Positions 29,315 to 40,554 of a stretch of 64,000 nt of DNA are shown piece after piece. The notes under the pieces are model-generated. The model searched no databases and was not told where the DNA came from. It saw nothing but the letters and a program-made list of their open reading frames with translations. This stretch comes from Tridacna crocea (Eukaryota > Mollusca > Bivalvia > Cardiida > Cardiidae), in NCBI GenBank assembly GCA_943736015.1, contig OX031065.1:42608427-42672426 (forward strand), read 5' to 3'. The position numbers and the translations under genes were made by a program. Position 1 is the stretch's first letter. The number at the start of each line of letters is the position of its first letter.

Positions 29315-30125
29315 GGCCTATAACACTATGCTAATGATTTGACTCTTTTGGCCGGTCGATTGTAAATTATTCATCAGAAATTTGGGGTTTTACGGATTCA
29401 AAGGAAATTGAAAGAAATTGTTTGTAATTTTATAAACGTGTACTGAAAGTTTCTACGAGTTCTTGTCCTATGAGAGTTTATGCCGAATTATTAAGGTACC
29501 GTATTAATATTTCCCGCCATTGTAGAGTTTTCAAATATTGCTGCAAGGTCATCAGCACAGATACCGATAATATCATTTTAAATATCATCAGTTTACTTCC
29601 AAAACTACGTAATTACAGCTTGTTTTGGAATTAAACAGACGATATGTTATATAAATTGCATGTAAATGATTTCCAAGTAGAGATAACAATTTTGGTCTCG
29701 CAGGTTAAACATATTTTAGATAACTGTTTTTTCTATTTTTAATCTAAACTGAAAACTTTGCCTAGATTTTTAAATAACGTCTTAATGATTATTCAATGCA
29801 GGAGTGACATATCAAAAGAAAGTTTTACATATATGTAAATATTACCTATAATTGGTATATTTGAGTTGATTGTATATAACAAGGTTTAACAGTTCACTCA
29901 CTGAGACTTCAGTCAGGAAAATATAAACCAAATGTAGATCTAAGGAACGAGACGTATTGCACTTTTCGGAAATTATTGTAACAAAAGATGTTAAGTCTCA
30001 TGATAGTCGCAGAATTTAAATTGAGAGAAAAACTCACTAGGAAAAGTAACTTTAGAAAAATCAGTAGGTTTATTTCATCTTTACTGTTTATATTAACTAG
30101 TGATATATACTTGATAAAACACTTT
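29315..30125. other. Mostly unassigned; includes an R7 relic
   Basis: No supportable gene. A degraded R7 palindrome lies at 29580-29648 (listed separately). The rest is AT-rich with short overlapping frames on both strands. Confidence 0.4.
29580..29648. repeat. R7 palindrome, one arm partly deleted
   Basis: gtttacttccaaaactacgt then aattacagcttg is followed directly by ttttggaattaaacagacga, so about 20 bp of the second arm nearest the loop is missing. Confidence 0.75.
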
Positions 30126-30960
30126 TTATACGCCCGAAAGTTCGTATTATGTTGTGGCCCCGGTCGTCTATCCGTCACTACGTCCTTCTTTCCGTCCGTC
30201 CTTTAGCAATTTCTTGTGCGTGCAATTTCTCCTACAGTTTCCATTGAAATAAGTTCAAACTTACCACAATGAATCTCTATGATGTGTAGATGTGCATTTG
30301 ACTTTTATCATTTGGATCACCATAGGCGATCCAGAGTTATTGCCCTTTGTAATTTTTTCTTTATATTTAAATTTTGTAAGAATCATAACTAAAAGTTATT
30401 AGAGATGTAAACATGAAAGTTCACATGTTGATAGATTACATTAAGAAAACGTGCACTGTACAAGAACCATAACTTTCAAACCCATAATTGTGGAGCTATT
30501 GTCCTTTGTTATTTTTTATACTTAAATTTTGTCAGGAGCATAACTCAAAACTAAATTACAAGAGGTGTACCGGTAATCGTGATGCTTAACAGCTAGATAG
30601 ATCTTATCACGGAGAAGTGAAGTGCACAGGAAACATAACTCTTGATTGCATAATTTAGGAGTTATTGCCCTTTCTTAGTTTTATTACGTAAATTTTATCT
30701 AGCACATTACTTGAGAACTACATGAGATATAAACCTGAAACTTCCCAGGTTTAGTTGATAGATGAAATTGAGGAGAAGTGCAGTGTACAAGAACCATAAC
30801 GTTCGGCTCACAGTTTAGGAGTTATTGCCCTTTGATGTTTTCTTACTTAAATTTTGCCAGGAGCATAACTCAAAAACTATTGGAGGTGTAAAATTGATAC
30901 TTCACAGGATCAAATTGAGGAGAAGTGCAGTGCACAAGAACAAACTACTCCGTGGTCTCA
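30126..30960 (+). mobile_element. Pearl/Helentron-like element with about 160-bp tandem core
   Basis: A start with tatacgcccgaaagttcgta and a short CCGT-rich stretch (ctttccgtccgtcc, about 30189-30202) is followed by four to five diverged units of about 160 bp marked by gagttattgccctttg (near 30333, 30490, 30659, 30820) and ggagcataactcaaaa. Microsatellite plus tandem core of this size is the layout of bivalve pearl elements, which are considered Helentron-derived. No Rep/helicase coding sequence is present. Confidence 0.68.
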
Positions 30961-31102
30961 TTATGTAATCTCTAAATGTGCAGTGTCTTATTCTTTTACG
31001 GTTCATCCTTCAATTTAACCCATTTCACTGACGAGGCTCTTCGGGCGTGTACCAGTAGGCGCCGCTCTGCGAAGCTTTTGTTTTCATTGGTACAGCTGAC
31101 AT

Positions 31103-31330
31103 TTAACCCTTTCCCAAACAAGTCCTGGTTTTTACGTGTCTGCAGTAAAAGTCTTTTGAAAACACTGTGGGAAAAGGAGAAATTGCTCGTAAGGAGCAAT
31201 TTCTCCTTTTCCCACAGTATTTTCTACCCTTTTTGAGAACTTTCTGCCGTTTTCTCAAAATCTAAAATTGTCGTCTGCAAACTCTTTCAGTTTGGAAGAG
31301 TCCAACATTTGTCGTTTGGGAAAGGGTTAA
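31103..31330 (-). mobile_element. R1 variant with intermediate stem
   Basis: TTAA both ends, 228 bp. Hairpin arms gggaaaaggagaaattgctc and gagcaatttctccttttccc around gtaag: outer stem as R1, inner stem as R1b, and both arms agree. Ends ttaaccctttcccaaacaag and gtttgggaaagggttaa. Confidence 0.9.
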
Positions 31331-31377
31331 AACGAAATGGCGTATATAATGTCAAACTTTCAATAATGAACCCTATA

Positions 31378-31592
31378 TTAAACAGTCCCGACTTTTCATT
31401 ACACTGAGAAAAAAGGCTTTTGAAAACATCGAAGAAAAGGGAGACAATGCTAATAAACAATATTTTCTTCTTTTTTAAGAATGTTTTCTACGCTTTCAGT
31501 GACGAATTCCATTATTTGAAAACTTGTTACCGCTTGGACTATTACAGATTTCAGTTTTGGACAAGTCTAGATCATTATTGGTTGGAAAAGGG
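31378..31592 (-). repeat. R1 hairpin MITE, old copy
   Basis: Decayed hairpin (gagacaatgctaataaacaa). Right-end phrase acagtcccgacttttcatta, left-end phrase tggacaagtctagatcatta. No TTAA kept. Confidence 0.6.
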
Positions 31593-32124
31593 TGAAAGCG
31601 GAGAGGAGTATGTAACGTCAGAATTTCAACAATTAAGCAGAAATGAGACGATAATTGGTCGCCATTTTTTTCCCGTTCTCCTTCCTACCGGCCCCTTTTC
31701 TTTTCCCAACGTTGCAACATTCGAAACACCGAAAAAGGTTATGGAAGCTCCTTGAAAACTACAAAAAATATATCTTACTTTCCTCGATTAAGGACTCGCT
31801 GTCTCGCAGTTTCAGGTATCGTGAAAACATCGCGAAAAAAACGTGGAATAAAGTTTTACACTAGTCAGGTTTTTAGTTAAAATTCACGACTTTTTAAGCA
31901 AAGATACAGGGAAACACCATGAAATAAAGAATTGACGTTGATGTATGTATAGTGTACTTAGTTCTTATTTATTTCATCTTTATTTCATGTTTATTTCATG
32001 TTTGATTTTTACCTTCTCCGTTTTCATTAATTGGGGGTATTCGGTACTTGTCATTATCGCGTTTCCGTATTTGAAATAGATAAAAAAAAAAAAGCCAGTG
32101 AACCCTGCCCTGACAGACAAGGGT

Positions 32125-32352
32125 TTAACTCATGTACCAAACGACAAATTTTTAGGTTTATCCAAATCGAAAGCATCTGCAGACGACAAAATAAAAGTGA
32201 CTTAAAATTTGAAATTTGTTTTTTGAAAGGTAGAAAACATTTTGGGAAAAAAAGAAAATGCTGTTTACCAGCATTTTCTCCTTTTCCCACAATGTTTTCT
32301 AAAAGCTTCTCACAGGATCATTAAAAGAAGGGATTGTGTGGTAGCAGGTTAA
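32125..32352 (+). repeat. R1 hairpin MITE
   Basis: TTAA both ends, 228 bp. The hairpin has three changes in the left arm (gggaaaaaaagaaaatgctg) but a perfect right arm. Confidence 0.9.
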
Positions 32353-32383
32353 TGAATCTTCCTGTTGTATTTTACACAGCAAT

Positions 32384-32570
32384 TTATCACAGAATAAGGC
32401 ATCTATGAAATCCATTTTGATCCAAAATCATCTGAATCATGAAGTATAATGGTCCTGTGACCTGTAGAAAATTGACCGAAAGCAAAAAGTTGTCGGCCCA
32501 TGACATTGTCAGCTTGAGCGAAGTGCGCGGACTGACATAAGTCGACGCTTTTTGCAGATGTATTACGCCC
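32384..32570. repeat. R5 repeat, cut by R4
   Basis: catctgaatcatgaagtata, atggtcctgtgacctgtaga and a decayed hairpin lead to gcagatgtattacgccctct, where R4 has inserted. The continuation (tctattcac) is after 33011. Confidence 0.7.
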
Positions 32571-32579
32571 TCTATTCAC

Positions 32580-33011
32580 ATGTATCTTCGCGAGCCAAGG
32601 TTACGATCATCACGTGGATCTTACCTTGGCTGATTGAGCTCGATTTCGAGATTCCTGCGATGCGCCCTCTATTGGATGCTGGTTATTATTCCCCTTTACA
32701 TCATGTTTCTAAAAGCAAAAGAAATATCGTTTTACATACCTCTTAGAATACACAGTGAAGCGATAAGCAGACGAATACACAATGAAGCGATAAGCAGACG
32801 TCCACGTGGGTTTCCTTGTTTTACCTTTTTTCGAAAGGTAGAGACCTTATTCTATTTTTATCAAAGATGAAATGCTACGAGCGATTTCATTCGTTGCAGC
32901 TAGAGCTGGCTGCATCCAATGAAAAAGCGTATCGGGTGAACGTAAAAATAATGCTCGATCTGCTAAGGGTAGAGTAATGTAGTGAATCGTCGGCCTTGGC
33001 TTGCGAAGATG
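32580..33011. mobile_element. R4 element with 9-bp duplication
   Basis: 432 bp. One end is atcttcgcgagccaaggtta, the other ends cggccttggcttgcgaagat. The outer inverted repeat runs on past ttaccttggctgattgagct. TCTATTCAC at 32571-32579 and 33012-33020 is a perfect 9-bp target duplication, so this is probably a Mutator-like non-autonomous element. Contains a small duplicated phrase (gaagcgataagcagacg). Copies also at 34977 and 41523. Confidence 0.85.
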
Positions 33012-33239
33012 TCTATTCACGAAGCATGACTCATCTTCACTGCAACCCACAATAGTCACCCACGGCTTTCTTAATTGTGATACCAATTGGAAACCTTTCT
33101 TTCAACGGAATTTTTTCTCCGCTTGCCACAATGTGACAAACTTTTATTCATTACTAATTACGATGTACAAATATCTTTTCATAAGATAGACGTAGAAAAA
33201 TTTGCAAGCAAATTTGCTGGGACCCTTTACAAATAAATA

Positions 33240-33655
33240 GAGGGTATTTGCTTTTTTTCGTTGAAAGATCGAAATTTATTTCATCGAGTGATCACCATCG
33301 GTAATATTTTCACGAGTGGAGCAACCACGAGTGAAAATATTACCGATAGTGTCCACGAGATGAAATAAATTTCCATCTTTCACCGAAAAAAACAAATAAT
33401 CTATTTATTTCATGCTTTTATTCCTTTACTGGGAAGAGCTTTATCAAAATCCAGTATAGTTCTTTTCCGTTATTTCCCGTGGCGTACCCCTCCCGCATAG
33501 CAACGCATTACAATATTACGTCAAGCGCAAGAAATGTAAGATGTATGACGTCATATTTCCCATCTGGTTGTGAGGCACGCGCCATTTACCTATGCAAAAA
33601 GAAAGTGAAAATCGGTATTTTCACTGGTGGTATCAGTGTAAGATCGAAAAATATT
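33240..33655 (+). repeat. R10 repeat with palindromic head
   Basis: The head palindrome (gatcgaaatttatttcatcg ... atgaaataaatttccatctt) encloses caccatcggtaatattttca and its inverse. The following 230 bp (gagctttatcaaaatccagt, gtacccctcccgcatagcaa) match 59735-60125 in inverse orientation at about 85-90%. Contains a perfect TGACGTCA (about 33545), the full ATF/CREB site. Confidence 0.78.
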
Positions 33656-33866
33656 CTCGTGAATAAACATCTATATCATATTTCATGTGTTTTATTTTTA
33701 GGAATTTTATGGGTAAAGAAATGACGTAATTTAAGCTGGGGTGGAATTATTTCCTCGTCACAGTTAATAATTTCCTCCCACCTAAAATCTGGTTTATCGA
33801 CTTGAGATCATTAGTTTTAAAAGTGGCATTCGTTGACAAAATAATCAGATAAAAGATAATAGATAA

Positions 33867-34024
33867 TTTATTTCATCAGCTTGTGGTTTATACGGGGAAA
33901 TATTTGCCTCGAAAGGGAAAGGTCCGCGAAAATAACTCGTGCCTTACGGCACTCGTTATTTTTCGCATACCTTTCCCTTTTGAGGCAAATATTTCCCCGT
34001 ATTAACCACAAGCTGATGAAATAA
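33867..34024. repeat. Long palindrome (about 158 bp)
   Basis: Arms tttatttcatcagcttgtgg, then acggggaaatatttgcctcg and aaagggaaaggt, pair with their complements around ctcgtgccttacggcactcg. Nearly the entire element is one stem with few mismatches. Confidence 0.85.
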
Positions 34025-34805
34025 ACTCTACGTACACTTTTCACTGACCACAAATTTTTATGAATTCAGTTGCTATCATTACCAGAGGTAGGTCAAAATC
34101 CAGCAAAAATCTCTCTTCATGTTATTTATTAATTTTTTTCTCCGATAGATAGTTCTTATGAATAATGTCAAAATAGGCGGCAGTGAAGAAATGCTGTTTT
34201 TAGTCTCCGAATCCCTAACATAATTTGACCGCTAATGCTCGTATTTTACGGTGCAGCTGTATAAGCTTGTTTTTGACCTACTTCCTGGTATCAGTTGCGA
34301 ATAAATCAATAGATACTTACCATTGGTCAAAATATAGACACGGCTATTCTACGGATCTATGGCGGACCCATTCATGAAACAAATTAACAAGATTTCTGTC
34401 GTAAGTCGATAACCATGTGGAGATTTATTAACACCTTAGCTACTGGATAATGATATGGGATATCATTTTTCTTGTGCTAATTGGTAATTTGATCCTTGTT
34501 TATGCGTTGAAATACAGTGACCAGTTACTGTACTGTCTACAGTAATATCCGGCACACCATTCATAGCAGGTACTGCTTTTTTTCCCAACGATGGTGCTAC
34601 TAACATCTAACCTGGAATACGTATAATACCTAAATGAAAATTTCACATTTCAATAATAAGCAAAACGATTAGGCAAACAAGACTATGAATTGCCACATTT
34701 CATTATACACATTTTACGAATTGTATGATTCTCTCCGTCTCTTTGCCTGTCTGTCTGTCTCTCTTATCGCCTAAATTAATTTGAGGCATGTTATATCAAA
34801 AGGTG
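34025..34805. other. No gene seen
   Basis: No repeat family or coding stretch recognised; a short ctgtctgtctgtct run at about 34750. Confidence 0.4.
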
Positions 34806-34930
34806 GTTTAATGTTTCTGCAAAAAGTATTGACTCATGTCGGCCTGCATATAGTTCATGCTGGCTGACAAAGGTCGAAACTTTTTGCTCTTCGTAAACTT
34901 TTTTGTATATCACCAAGAACAAAAAGCATC
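34806..34930. repeat. R5 hairpin repeat, diverged
   Basis: ttctgcaaaaagtattgact, gtcggcctgcatatagttca / tgctggctgac and cgaaactttttgctcttcgt. The stem is partly decayed. Confidence 0.6.
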
Positions 34931-34937
34931 ACAATAG

Positions 34938-35685
34938 TTAACCCTTTACGAAACAATACCTAGTTTTTACGACCTCGCATCTTCGTAAGCCAAGGGTTAC
35001 AATCCACTACGCTACTCTACCCTTGGCAGATCGAGTTTGATTTCGACAATCACCCGATGTGCATTTTCATTGGCTGCAGCTAGCTCTAACTTCATCAAAT
35101 CAAATCAATCGTAGCATTTTCATTTTTGACAAAAATAGAACTAGATCGCGATAACAATAGAAGGAAAATATGAATATACATCCGTGGGTGAGAGCAGGAT
35201 CTGTAGTGATTTATTACCGAAGAAAACATAGACGAACAATATTTATATAAAGTTTCAGTGTGGCCAATCAGTTATCAAATGTTTTAGGCTTTATTCCAGC
35301 ACCTGACCATGGAATGTCGAATTACGTTTGTGGTTATTGCTCCATGTAGAATTATTGTATTCATAAGCGGTTATAAGAAATATGATGTAAAGGAAGATAG
35401 TAAACAGCATCCAATAGGGGGCGTGTCGCGGGAATCTCGAAATCGGGCTCGATCCGCCAAGGTAAGATGCACGTGGTGATCGTAACTTTCGCTCGCAGAG
35501 GAAGAAGCCTTCTGAAAACATTGTGGGCAAAGGAGAAAATGCTGGTGACCAACATTTTCCTCTTTTCGGACAATGTTTTCTGCTCTTCTAAAGTAAAGTT
35601 TTAATTTTTGAGTAGCGTTTATTTTGTTGTCTGCAAATACTTTCAGTTTTGACTTCTAAAATTTTGTTGTTTGGTAAAGAGTTAA
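34938..35685 (-). repeat. R1 copy split by R4
   Basis: Right end (ttaaccctttacgaaacaat, tagtttttacgacct) at 34938-34976. The remainder from gaagaagccttctg with hairpin (ggtgacc centre) to TTAA at 35682-35685. Confidence 0.85.
34977..35498. mobile_element. R4 element nested in R1
   Basis: Left end gcatcttcgtaagccaaggg. The right end is diverged (aagatgcacgtggtgatcgt, aactttcgctcgcag). The subterminal parts (ggcagatcgagtttgatttc / aaatcgggctcgatccgcca) confirm R4. ctcgca occurs at both junctions, but a full 9-bp duplication is not clear. Confidence 0.75.
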
Positions 35686-35714
35686 GACGGGCTTGTTAGA
35701 CAAAATAGGTCAAG

Positions 35715-36305
35715 TCAAGCCAGAGCGGCTCAGTCGGTAGCATACAAGACTTAAGAGCAGGAGGTCGCTGATTCGATTCCCGGCTCGGTCAATTTGTTTC
35801 CGAGGATTTGTGAGTCATTGCAACAGGTTTTAAATGTTTGTTCTCCGTTCCATTATCAAGTCGAGCGCTGGATGGATGGAGTGTAGTCTTTCATTCATGG
35901 CTGTTTGCTTGATTGACGAAGTCCAGCTTATTTGTCCGGCACTTTCCACATTATCTGCGTGTTCGGCACTTTTCTGTCGGCATTTTTAGCCAGTATTAAG
36001 ACTTAAAGTATATGTTTTACGTCATGCTCGCCCTGTATCTAGTGATTTTTCATCTTTATTATTTTTGCATTTTCATGGACTATGAACAACTGTGTACTTG
36101 TCACAAAATAAAATTTGTTCTTGTTCTTCTTGTTGTTTTATTCCTCTTCCACCACTGACCATTGTTTCGACGATGGTTACTAGTATTTTAGAAAGCAGCC
36201 AGTGGTTTGGAAAAATAGTTTGCGCAGTACTGGTAAAAGAAACTCCGGGAAACCATGAATAGGTGCACTGACTGCCGTTATATAACTGAAAAAAGAAGTT
36301 AAACA
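35715..36305 (+). repeat. SINE type B split by a LINE 3' end
   Basis: Head aagccagagcggctcagtcg, then B box CTGATTCGATTCCCGGCTCGG, at 35715-35822. The body resumes at about 36128 (cctcttccaccactgaccat, gaaagcagccagtggtttgg) and ends with gttatataactgaaaaaaga. The B box is better preserved than in the 11884 copy. Confidence 0.75.
35830..36127 (+). mobile_element. LINE-type 3' end fragment
   Basis: About 300 bp without coding capacity, ending gtgtacttgtcacaaaataaa, then atttgttcttgttcttcttg and ttg. It has AATAAA followed by a TTGTTC-type simple repeat tail instead of poly(A), as in several non-LTR families. It lies inside a SINE, consistent with an inserted retrotransposed end. Confidence 0.5.
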
Positions 36306-36368
36306 AGGCTTATATACCACAAAATCAATCAACAGACAAAATGAATCCATACCAATGACTTGCTTTGG

Positions 36369-36597
36369 TTAACCCTTTAACACACAATGACGACTTTTAA
36401 CGACCTTGAGGAAGAGGCCTTTTGAAAACATTGTGGGAAAAGGAGAAAATGCTGGTAACCAGCATTTTCTCCTTTTTCCACAAAGTTTTCCACCCTATCA
36501 GAGAAAAATTGCACCATTCGAGCCACTTTGAAATTGTCGTCTGCAAATGCTTTCAGTTTGGATTGGTCTAAAATTTTACCGCGTGGTGAAGGGATAA
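36369..36597 (-). repeat. R1 hairpin MITE
   Basis: TTAA at the right end. Hairpin perfect with gtaacc centre. The left arm is of the 'gcaccattcgagccactttg' variety shared with 2421 and 46818, a recognisable R1 subgroup. Confidence 0.9.
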
Positions 36598-36886
36598 TGC
36601 ACGACAAAGTTTGATTAAAACTGCCCTTTTTTCTGTAGGATACTTGAACTAACTTGATGACCTCTCCCGTGTTCGCACTATTGAAGTTGCAATGTCAATC
36701 TTTCTGTCCCTTGCTGACGATAGTATTTTTCGGTCCATATTCATATTGGTCAACCAATTGTTGTCAGCTCACAAGATTATTTGACTGATGAAATGAACTG
36801 GAATGAGCCAGGTTATCTGATCTAACGTCCAGTGTGCGGCTCATGTTTGTTATGGATGACTTGTGCTATTTTAAGCTCTTTGTAAC

Positions 36887-37111
36887 TTAACCTTTACTCC
36901 ACCGTCCTGAGTTAAACGTCTTTGATGATGAAGACTTTGGAAAATATTGTGGGAAAGGGACAAAATATTGGTAACCAGCATTTTCTCCCTTTCCCAGGAT
37001 ATTTTTTACCCTTTCAAATGTACATCTAATTTTAGCCACATCCGAGTTGTCGTTGGCAAATGCCTTGAATTTGGACAGGTTTAAAATATTGTTTATTGCT
37101 GAGGAGTTGAA
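36887..37111 (-). repeat. R1 hairpin MITE, diverged
   Basis: R1b-like terminal phrase (ttaacctttactccaccgtc) with an R1-type hairpin (tattggtaaccagcattttc). Left end tttaaaatattgtttattgc. Confidence 0.75.
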
Positions 37112-37112
37112 G

Positions 37113-37287
37113 ACGACATCTTTCAGAACGTTTCTAGCCTTATTCTTCAAGATTTTGTGAATTTGAAAGTAACATAACTTCTGATTTGCTAAACCACTTT
37201 GGTATAACCAGTCAGAAGGTATGGTGCTTTTAGATTCTGAAGAATAAGACAAAGAATATTCTCAGGAATGGTTGGTAAATTTATACG
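37113..37287. repeat. R2 palindromic MITE, diverged
   Basis: cttattcttcaagattttgt, acttctgatttgctaaacca and taagacaaagaatattctca with ggaatggttggtaaat. Outer GGCC ends missing. It abuts the preceding R1. Confidence 0.7.
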
Positions 37288-37677
37288 TGCTGGGGTGTTG
37301 CAGCCGATTAATGTTGTACGTACGAGCAATGCTTCACAGTGAATCTTTGCCCAAAATTTCCATATTTTTAAGTTATAAGACTTCTTGTGTTACTAGATGG
37401 GGTATGTAAAACCAGTGTGTCGTTCAACTCTGAACAATGAAATAGATCGCAGATAATCTTAATGACCCTCATTAATAACGGAAGGTCGATTTCTGCCTTT
37501 CAACGCTGTTTTATCGTTGAGTAGACTCTTTTTTTTTTTCTTGTTACTTTGAGACTTCAGACTTTATTATGACATTTAGTTTCGAACCTTTACACGAAAT
37601 GGTATTTTAACTTGCTATAGGCAGGCACAATGTACTTTTGGGCTGTAACTGTAAGGCGAGAAGAGATAAGTTTACCT
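37288..37677. other. No gene seen
   Basis: No supportable frame or repeat; a T-run at about 37530. Confidence 0.4.
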
Positions 37678-37907
37678 TTAACCCATTTAACACACAATCC
37701 CTACTATTGACGCCCCTGGAAAAGAAGCCTATTGAAAACATTGTGGGAAAAGGAGAAAATGCTGGTAACCAGCATTTTCTCATTTTCCCACAATGTTTTC
37801 TACCCTTCACAAAACTAATTTCAAATTTCCAGTCACTTTCATTTTGTCGTCTACAAATGCTTTCGATTTGGACAAGTCTATAATATTGTTGCTTGGTAAT
37901 GAGTTAA
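37678..37907 (-). repeat. R1 hairpin MITE, clean copy
   Basis: TTAA both ends, 230 bp. Hairpin with gtaacc centre and one mismatch (cattttctcattttccc). Confidence 0.92.
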
Positions 37908-37909
37908 GC

Positions 37910-38102
37910 TGTAATACAATTCAAATGAAATTTACAGGCTAGAGTTAAAAAAAAAAAACAATTTTCATATTTCATTTTTTTAGATAAATATCTTTTTATC
38001 GGACAACATACTGATCCAAGATCAGTCTGCATGTCTTGTGCCTTCTAATCTTAATCTACACTCCACAAAAGCTCATTAAGTCGTACTAAACAGCCTAAGA
38101 TT
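37910..38102. repeat. R6 hairpin repeat, diverged
   Basis: tatctttttatcggacaaca, tgatccaagatcagtctgca / ccttctaatcttaatctaca, then aaacagcctaag. The stem has several mismatches. Confidence 0.65.
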
Positions 38103-38308
38103 AGGTTATACAGTGATGTAAAAAAAAGGCAAGAAAATGAAATGTAGGTAAGGTAAATGTAAAGCAAAGTAAATGAGGACAGTATTAGGTAAGATAAGGA
38201 CAGGTAAGAGAAGGTAAGGATTTTGAAGGTAAGATAAGACAAAACTATGTGATAGAAAATTATGCAACCTTAATTAGGGTAAGCGAAGTTCAAGTAAGAT
38301 ATAGAAAG

Positions 38309-38537
38309 TTAACCCTTAACTCCATAGATACTCATTTCTACGCACTGCTTGTAGGAGCCTTTTGAAAACATTGTGCCAAAAGGTGAAATTGCTCGTCATG
38401 AGCAATTTCACCTTTTGGCACAATGTTTTCTATGCTATCAAAAGGTTTCATATACACATAAGAAACTGCTTCATCCTTGCTGTTATTTAGGGTCAATAGG
38501 AGATATCATAGAAATGCCTTATGGGGTAAAGGGTTAA
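38309..38537 (-). mobile_element. R1b subfamily copy
   Basis: TTAA both ends. Hairpin arms gccaaaaggtgaaattgctc and gagcaatttcaccttttggc around gtcat, with an outer pair ccaaaa/ttttgg where the 20606 copy has caaaag/cttttg. Inserted in the GGTAAG-rich tract. Confidence 0.9.
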
Positions 38538-38604
38538 GGTAGAGAACTGTATGAAGCAAGATAAGGTACATTAAGTTAAGTATTATGAGGCAAGATCGTG
38601 TGAG

Positions 38605-38695
38605 TAAAAGCTGCTAACAGGCTCAGTGTTCTTTGGCAGACAGTGTAGGTTCTGATCAGAGTGCGCAGAGTGTGCAGCCTGATCTTAGATGAGTT
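38605..38695. repeat. R6 fragment
   Basis: gacagtgtaggttctgatca / cagcctgatcttagat around gagtgcgcagagtg. Only the hairpin part remains. Confidence 0.5.
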
Positions 38696-39355
38696 CGAAT
38701 TCCACCAGATGCGATTTGTATTTCAGTTATGTATTTGTTGCAAACCTTCATGTTCGTAAAAACAACAAGCTCACAATAAGATTGGGTAAGGTAATGTAAA
38801 GTCAGGAAGGTAAGATAAAGTAAAATTAAGAAGAAATTAATAAAAGGAATTAAACGGTAACAAGATAGTGTTAGATATGGTAATATAAGCTAAAATTCTT
38901 CAAGTCAAGATAGGGGCAAGTTCGTTTATAGAAGGTAAAGTTAGGAAAATAATGAAAACGTAGGAACGGTTAGAAAAGGCAGTGCAAGGTAAGGTAAGTA
39001 TCAGTTACGTAACTAAAGATACGATAGTAGACAGTTAGAAAGGTAGTGCAAGGTAAAGTTAGGTAACTAGATAAGGTAGTGGACAGTTAGAAAGGTAGTG
39101 CAAGGTAAAGTTAGGTAACTAAAGATAAGGTAGTGGACATTTAGAAAGGTAGTGCAAGGTAAAGTTAGGTAACTAAAGATAAGGTAGTGGACAGTTAGAA
39201 AGGTAGTGCAAGGTAAAGTTAGGTAACTAAAGATAAGGTAGTGGACATTTAGAAAGGTAGTGCAAGGTAAAGTTAGGTAACTAAAGATAAGGTAGTGGAC
39301 AGTTAGAAAGGTAGTGCAATGTAAAAAAGGTAGTGGACAGTTAGATTTGCTTATC

Positions 39356-39445
39356 TGAATGGTGTTTCACGCCGCTTTCAACAGTATTTCAGTCATATAA
39401 CGGGGACAGTTCACGTATTCATGTTTCCTGGGTTTCACCAGTACA
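39356..39445 (-). repeat. SINE 3' tail fragment
   Basis: tttcacgccgctttcaacag then tatttcagtcatataacgg is the complement of the ataactgaaata...gcggcg tail shared by the type B/C SINEs. Confidence 0.6.
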
Positions 39446-39777
39446 AGGCTAGCTAGAAAGCTAGTACAAAGTAAAGATAGTTTATAGAAGTTTAAGTTAG
39501 AGAAGATAAAGGAATAAAAAACCAAAGTAAAGAAAGGTTATGTAACATTAAGTTAGGCGTTTAATATGAAATGTATCATAAAAACGTAAACAGGGGAAAA
39601 AACTTAATATATAAATTATACTGAGACCATGGTTTGCTTATTTGCAGCACGTTTAATCCATTTACCTTACTGTTTGGGTTACATTCCTGTTGCAGCTCAC
39701 GAAATCTTCTTTATACTGGGTTACATCGTTACAAAAGGTTCTTGAGAAAGTGAATCAAGTCAAGACAAAATTGTTAT

Positions 39778-40003
39778 TTAACTCTGTATCAAACGACGAA
39801 AGTTCAGACTTGTCCAATTCAAAGCATTTACAGGCGACAAAGTTGATGCGACTCAAAAATGTATATAAATGTTGTTTCACGAAGGGTATAAAGTACCTTT
39901 GGAAACGGAGAAAATGCTATTTAGCACCATTTTCTCCTGTTCCCACAATGTTTTCAAGAGCATTCTCTGTTGAGGTCGTTAAAATTCAGGTTTGTGTGTA
40001 AAC
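39778..40003 (+). repeat. R1 hairpin MITE, diverged
   Basis: Left end ttaactctgtatcaaacgac. The hairpin is altered but nearly symmetric (gagaaaatgctatttagcac, cattttctcctgttccc). The right end is degraded. Confidence 0.75.
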
Positions 40004-40327
40004 GGAAAATACAATTTTAATTCATTCTAACCAACTTGGTGTTGTATGCACCGAAGGTCTGTATTTCAACCTTTTTTCAATGCCATGCAAATAATATTAT
40101 CCAGAATAGAAATCATTGCGCCAATCTGCTCCTTCCTGTGTTAAGCACAATGTGTTGTTTCTTTTTGCTCGTGGTCTTCCTGCTTTGGTGCCGTGTTGAA
40201 AAGAAGACACGTCCTTAGGATTTGGTAACTTATTGTTTAACATGCTTTGTTTGCGATTTGTCTTTTTTATCATTGTGGAACTAATATGATTGACAGTTAG
40301 TGGAAGCTATAACCTAATTATTATTGT

Positions 40328-40554
40328 TCATCCCTTTATCACACGATTTTGGCTTTTCACGACCCTGAAAAAGAAGTTCGTTGCCTTTTCCCGCAATGTT
40401 TTCTACCCTTCTTCATGTTCTTGAGGAAAAAAAATTATAATAATAAAAAAAAAAAAAAAAAAAACCCACAACATTTTAGGAACATTTAATTATGGTTTGT
40501 AAATGCTTTCAATTTCGTCTAGTCCATGGTTTTGTCGCTTGGCAAAGAGTTTAG
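40328..40554 (-). repeat. R1 copy without hairpin, with an A-run
   Basis: The right part (ccctttatcacacgattttg, gaccctgaaaaagaagttcg) leads straight into the right stem arm remnant (ccttttcccgcaatgttttc). The left segment is interrupted by a 20-nt A-run at about 40445. Left end ttggcaaagagttta. Confidence 0.7.

Larger units (their letters stand above)
38110..39350 (+). repeat. GGTAAG-rich low-complexity tract with 54-bp minisatellite
   Basis: The + strand is almost free of C and full of aggtaag/gataagg motifs, a decayed short-motif satellite. At 39022-39350 it is ordered into a 54-bp unit (gtagtggacagttagaaagg, tagtgcaaggtaaagttagg, taactaaagataag) starting at 39076, 39130, 39184, 39238 and 39292. 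Alternating acag/acat gives a 108-bp dimer. An R1b copy (38309) and an R6 fragment (38605) interrupt the tract. Confidence 0.88.

Noticed and set aside
35715-35800. tRNA gene at the SINE B head
   Set aside because: The B box is good, but the sequence is the head of a SINE with relatives at 11884 and 43374.
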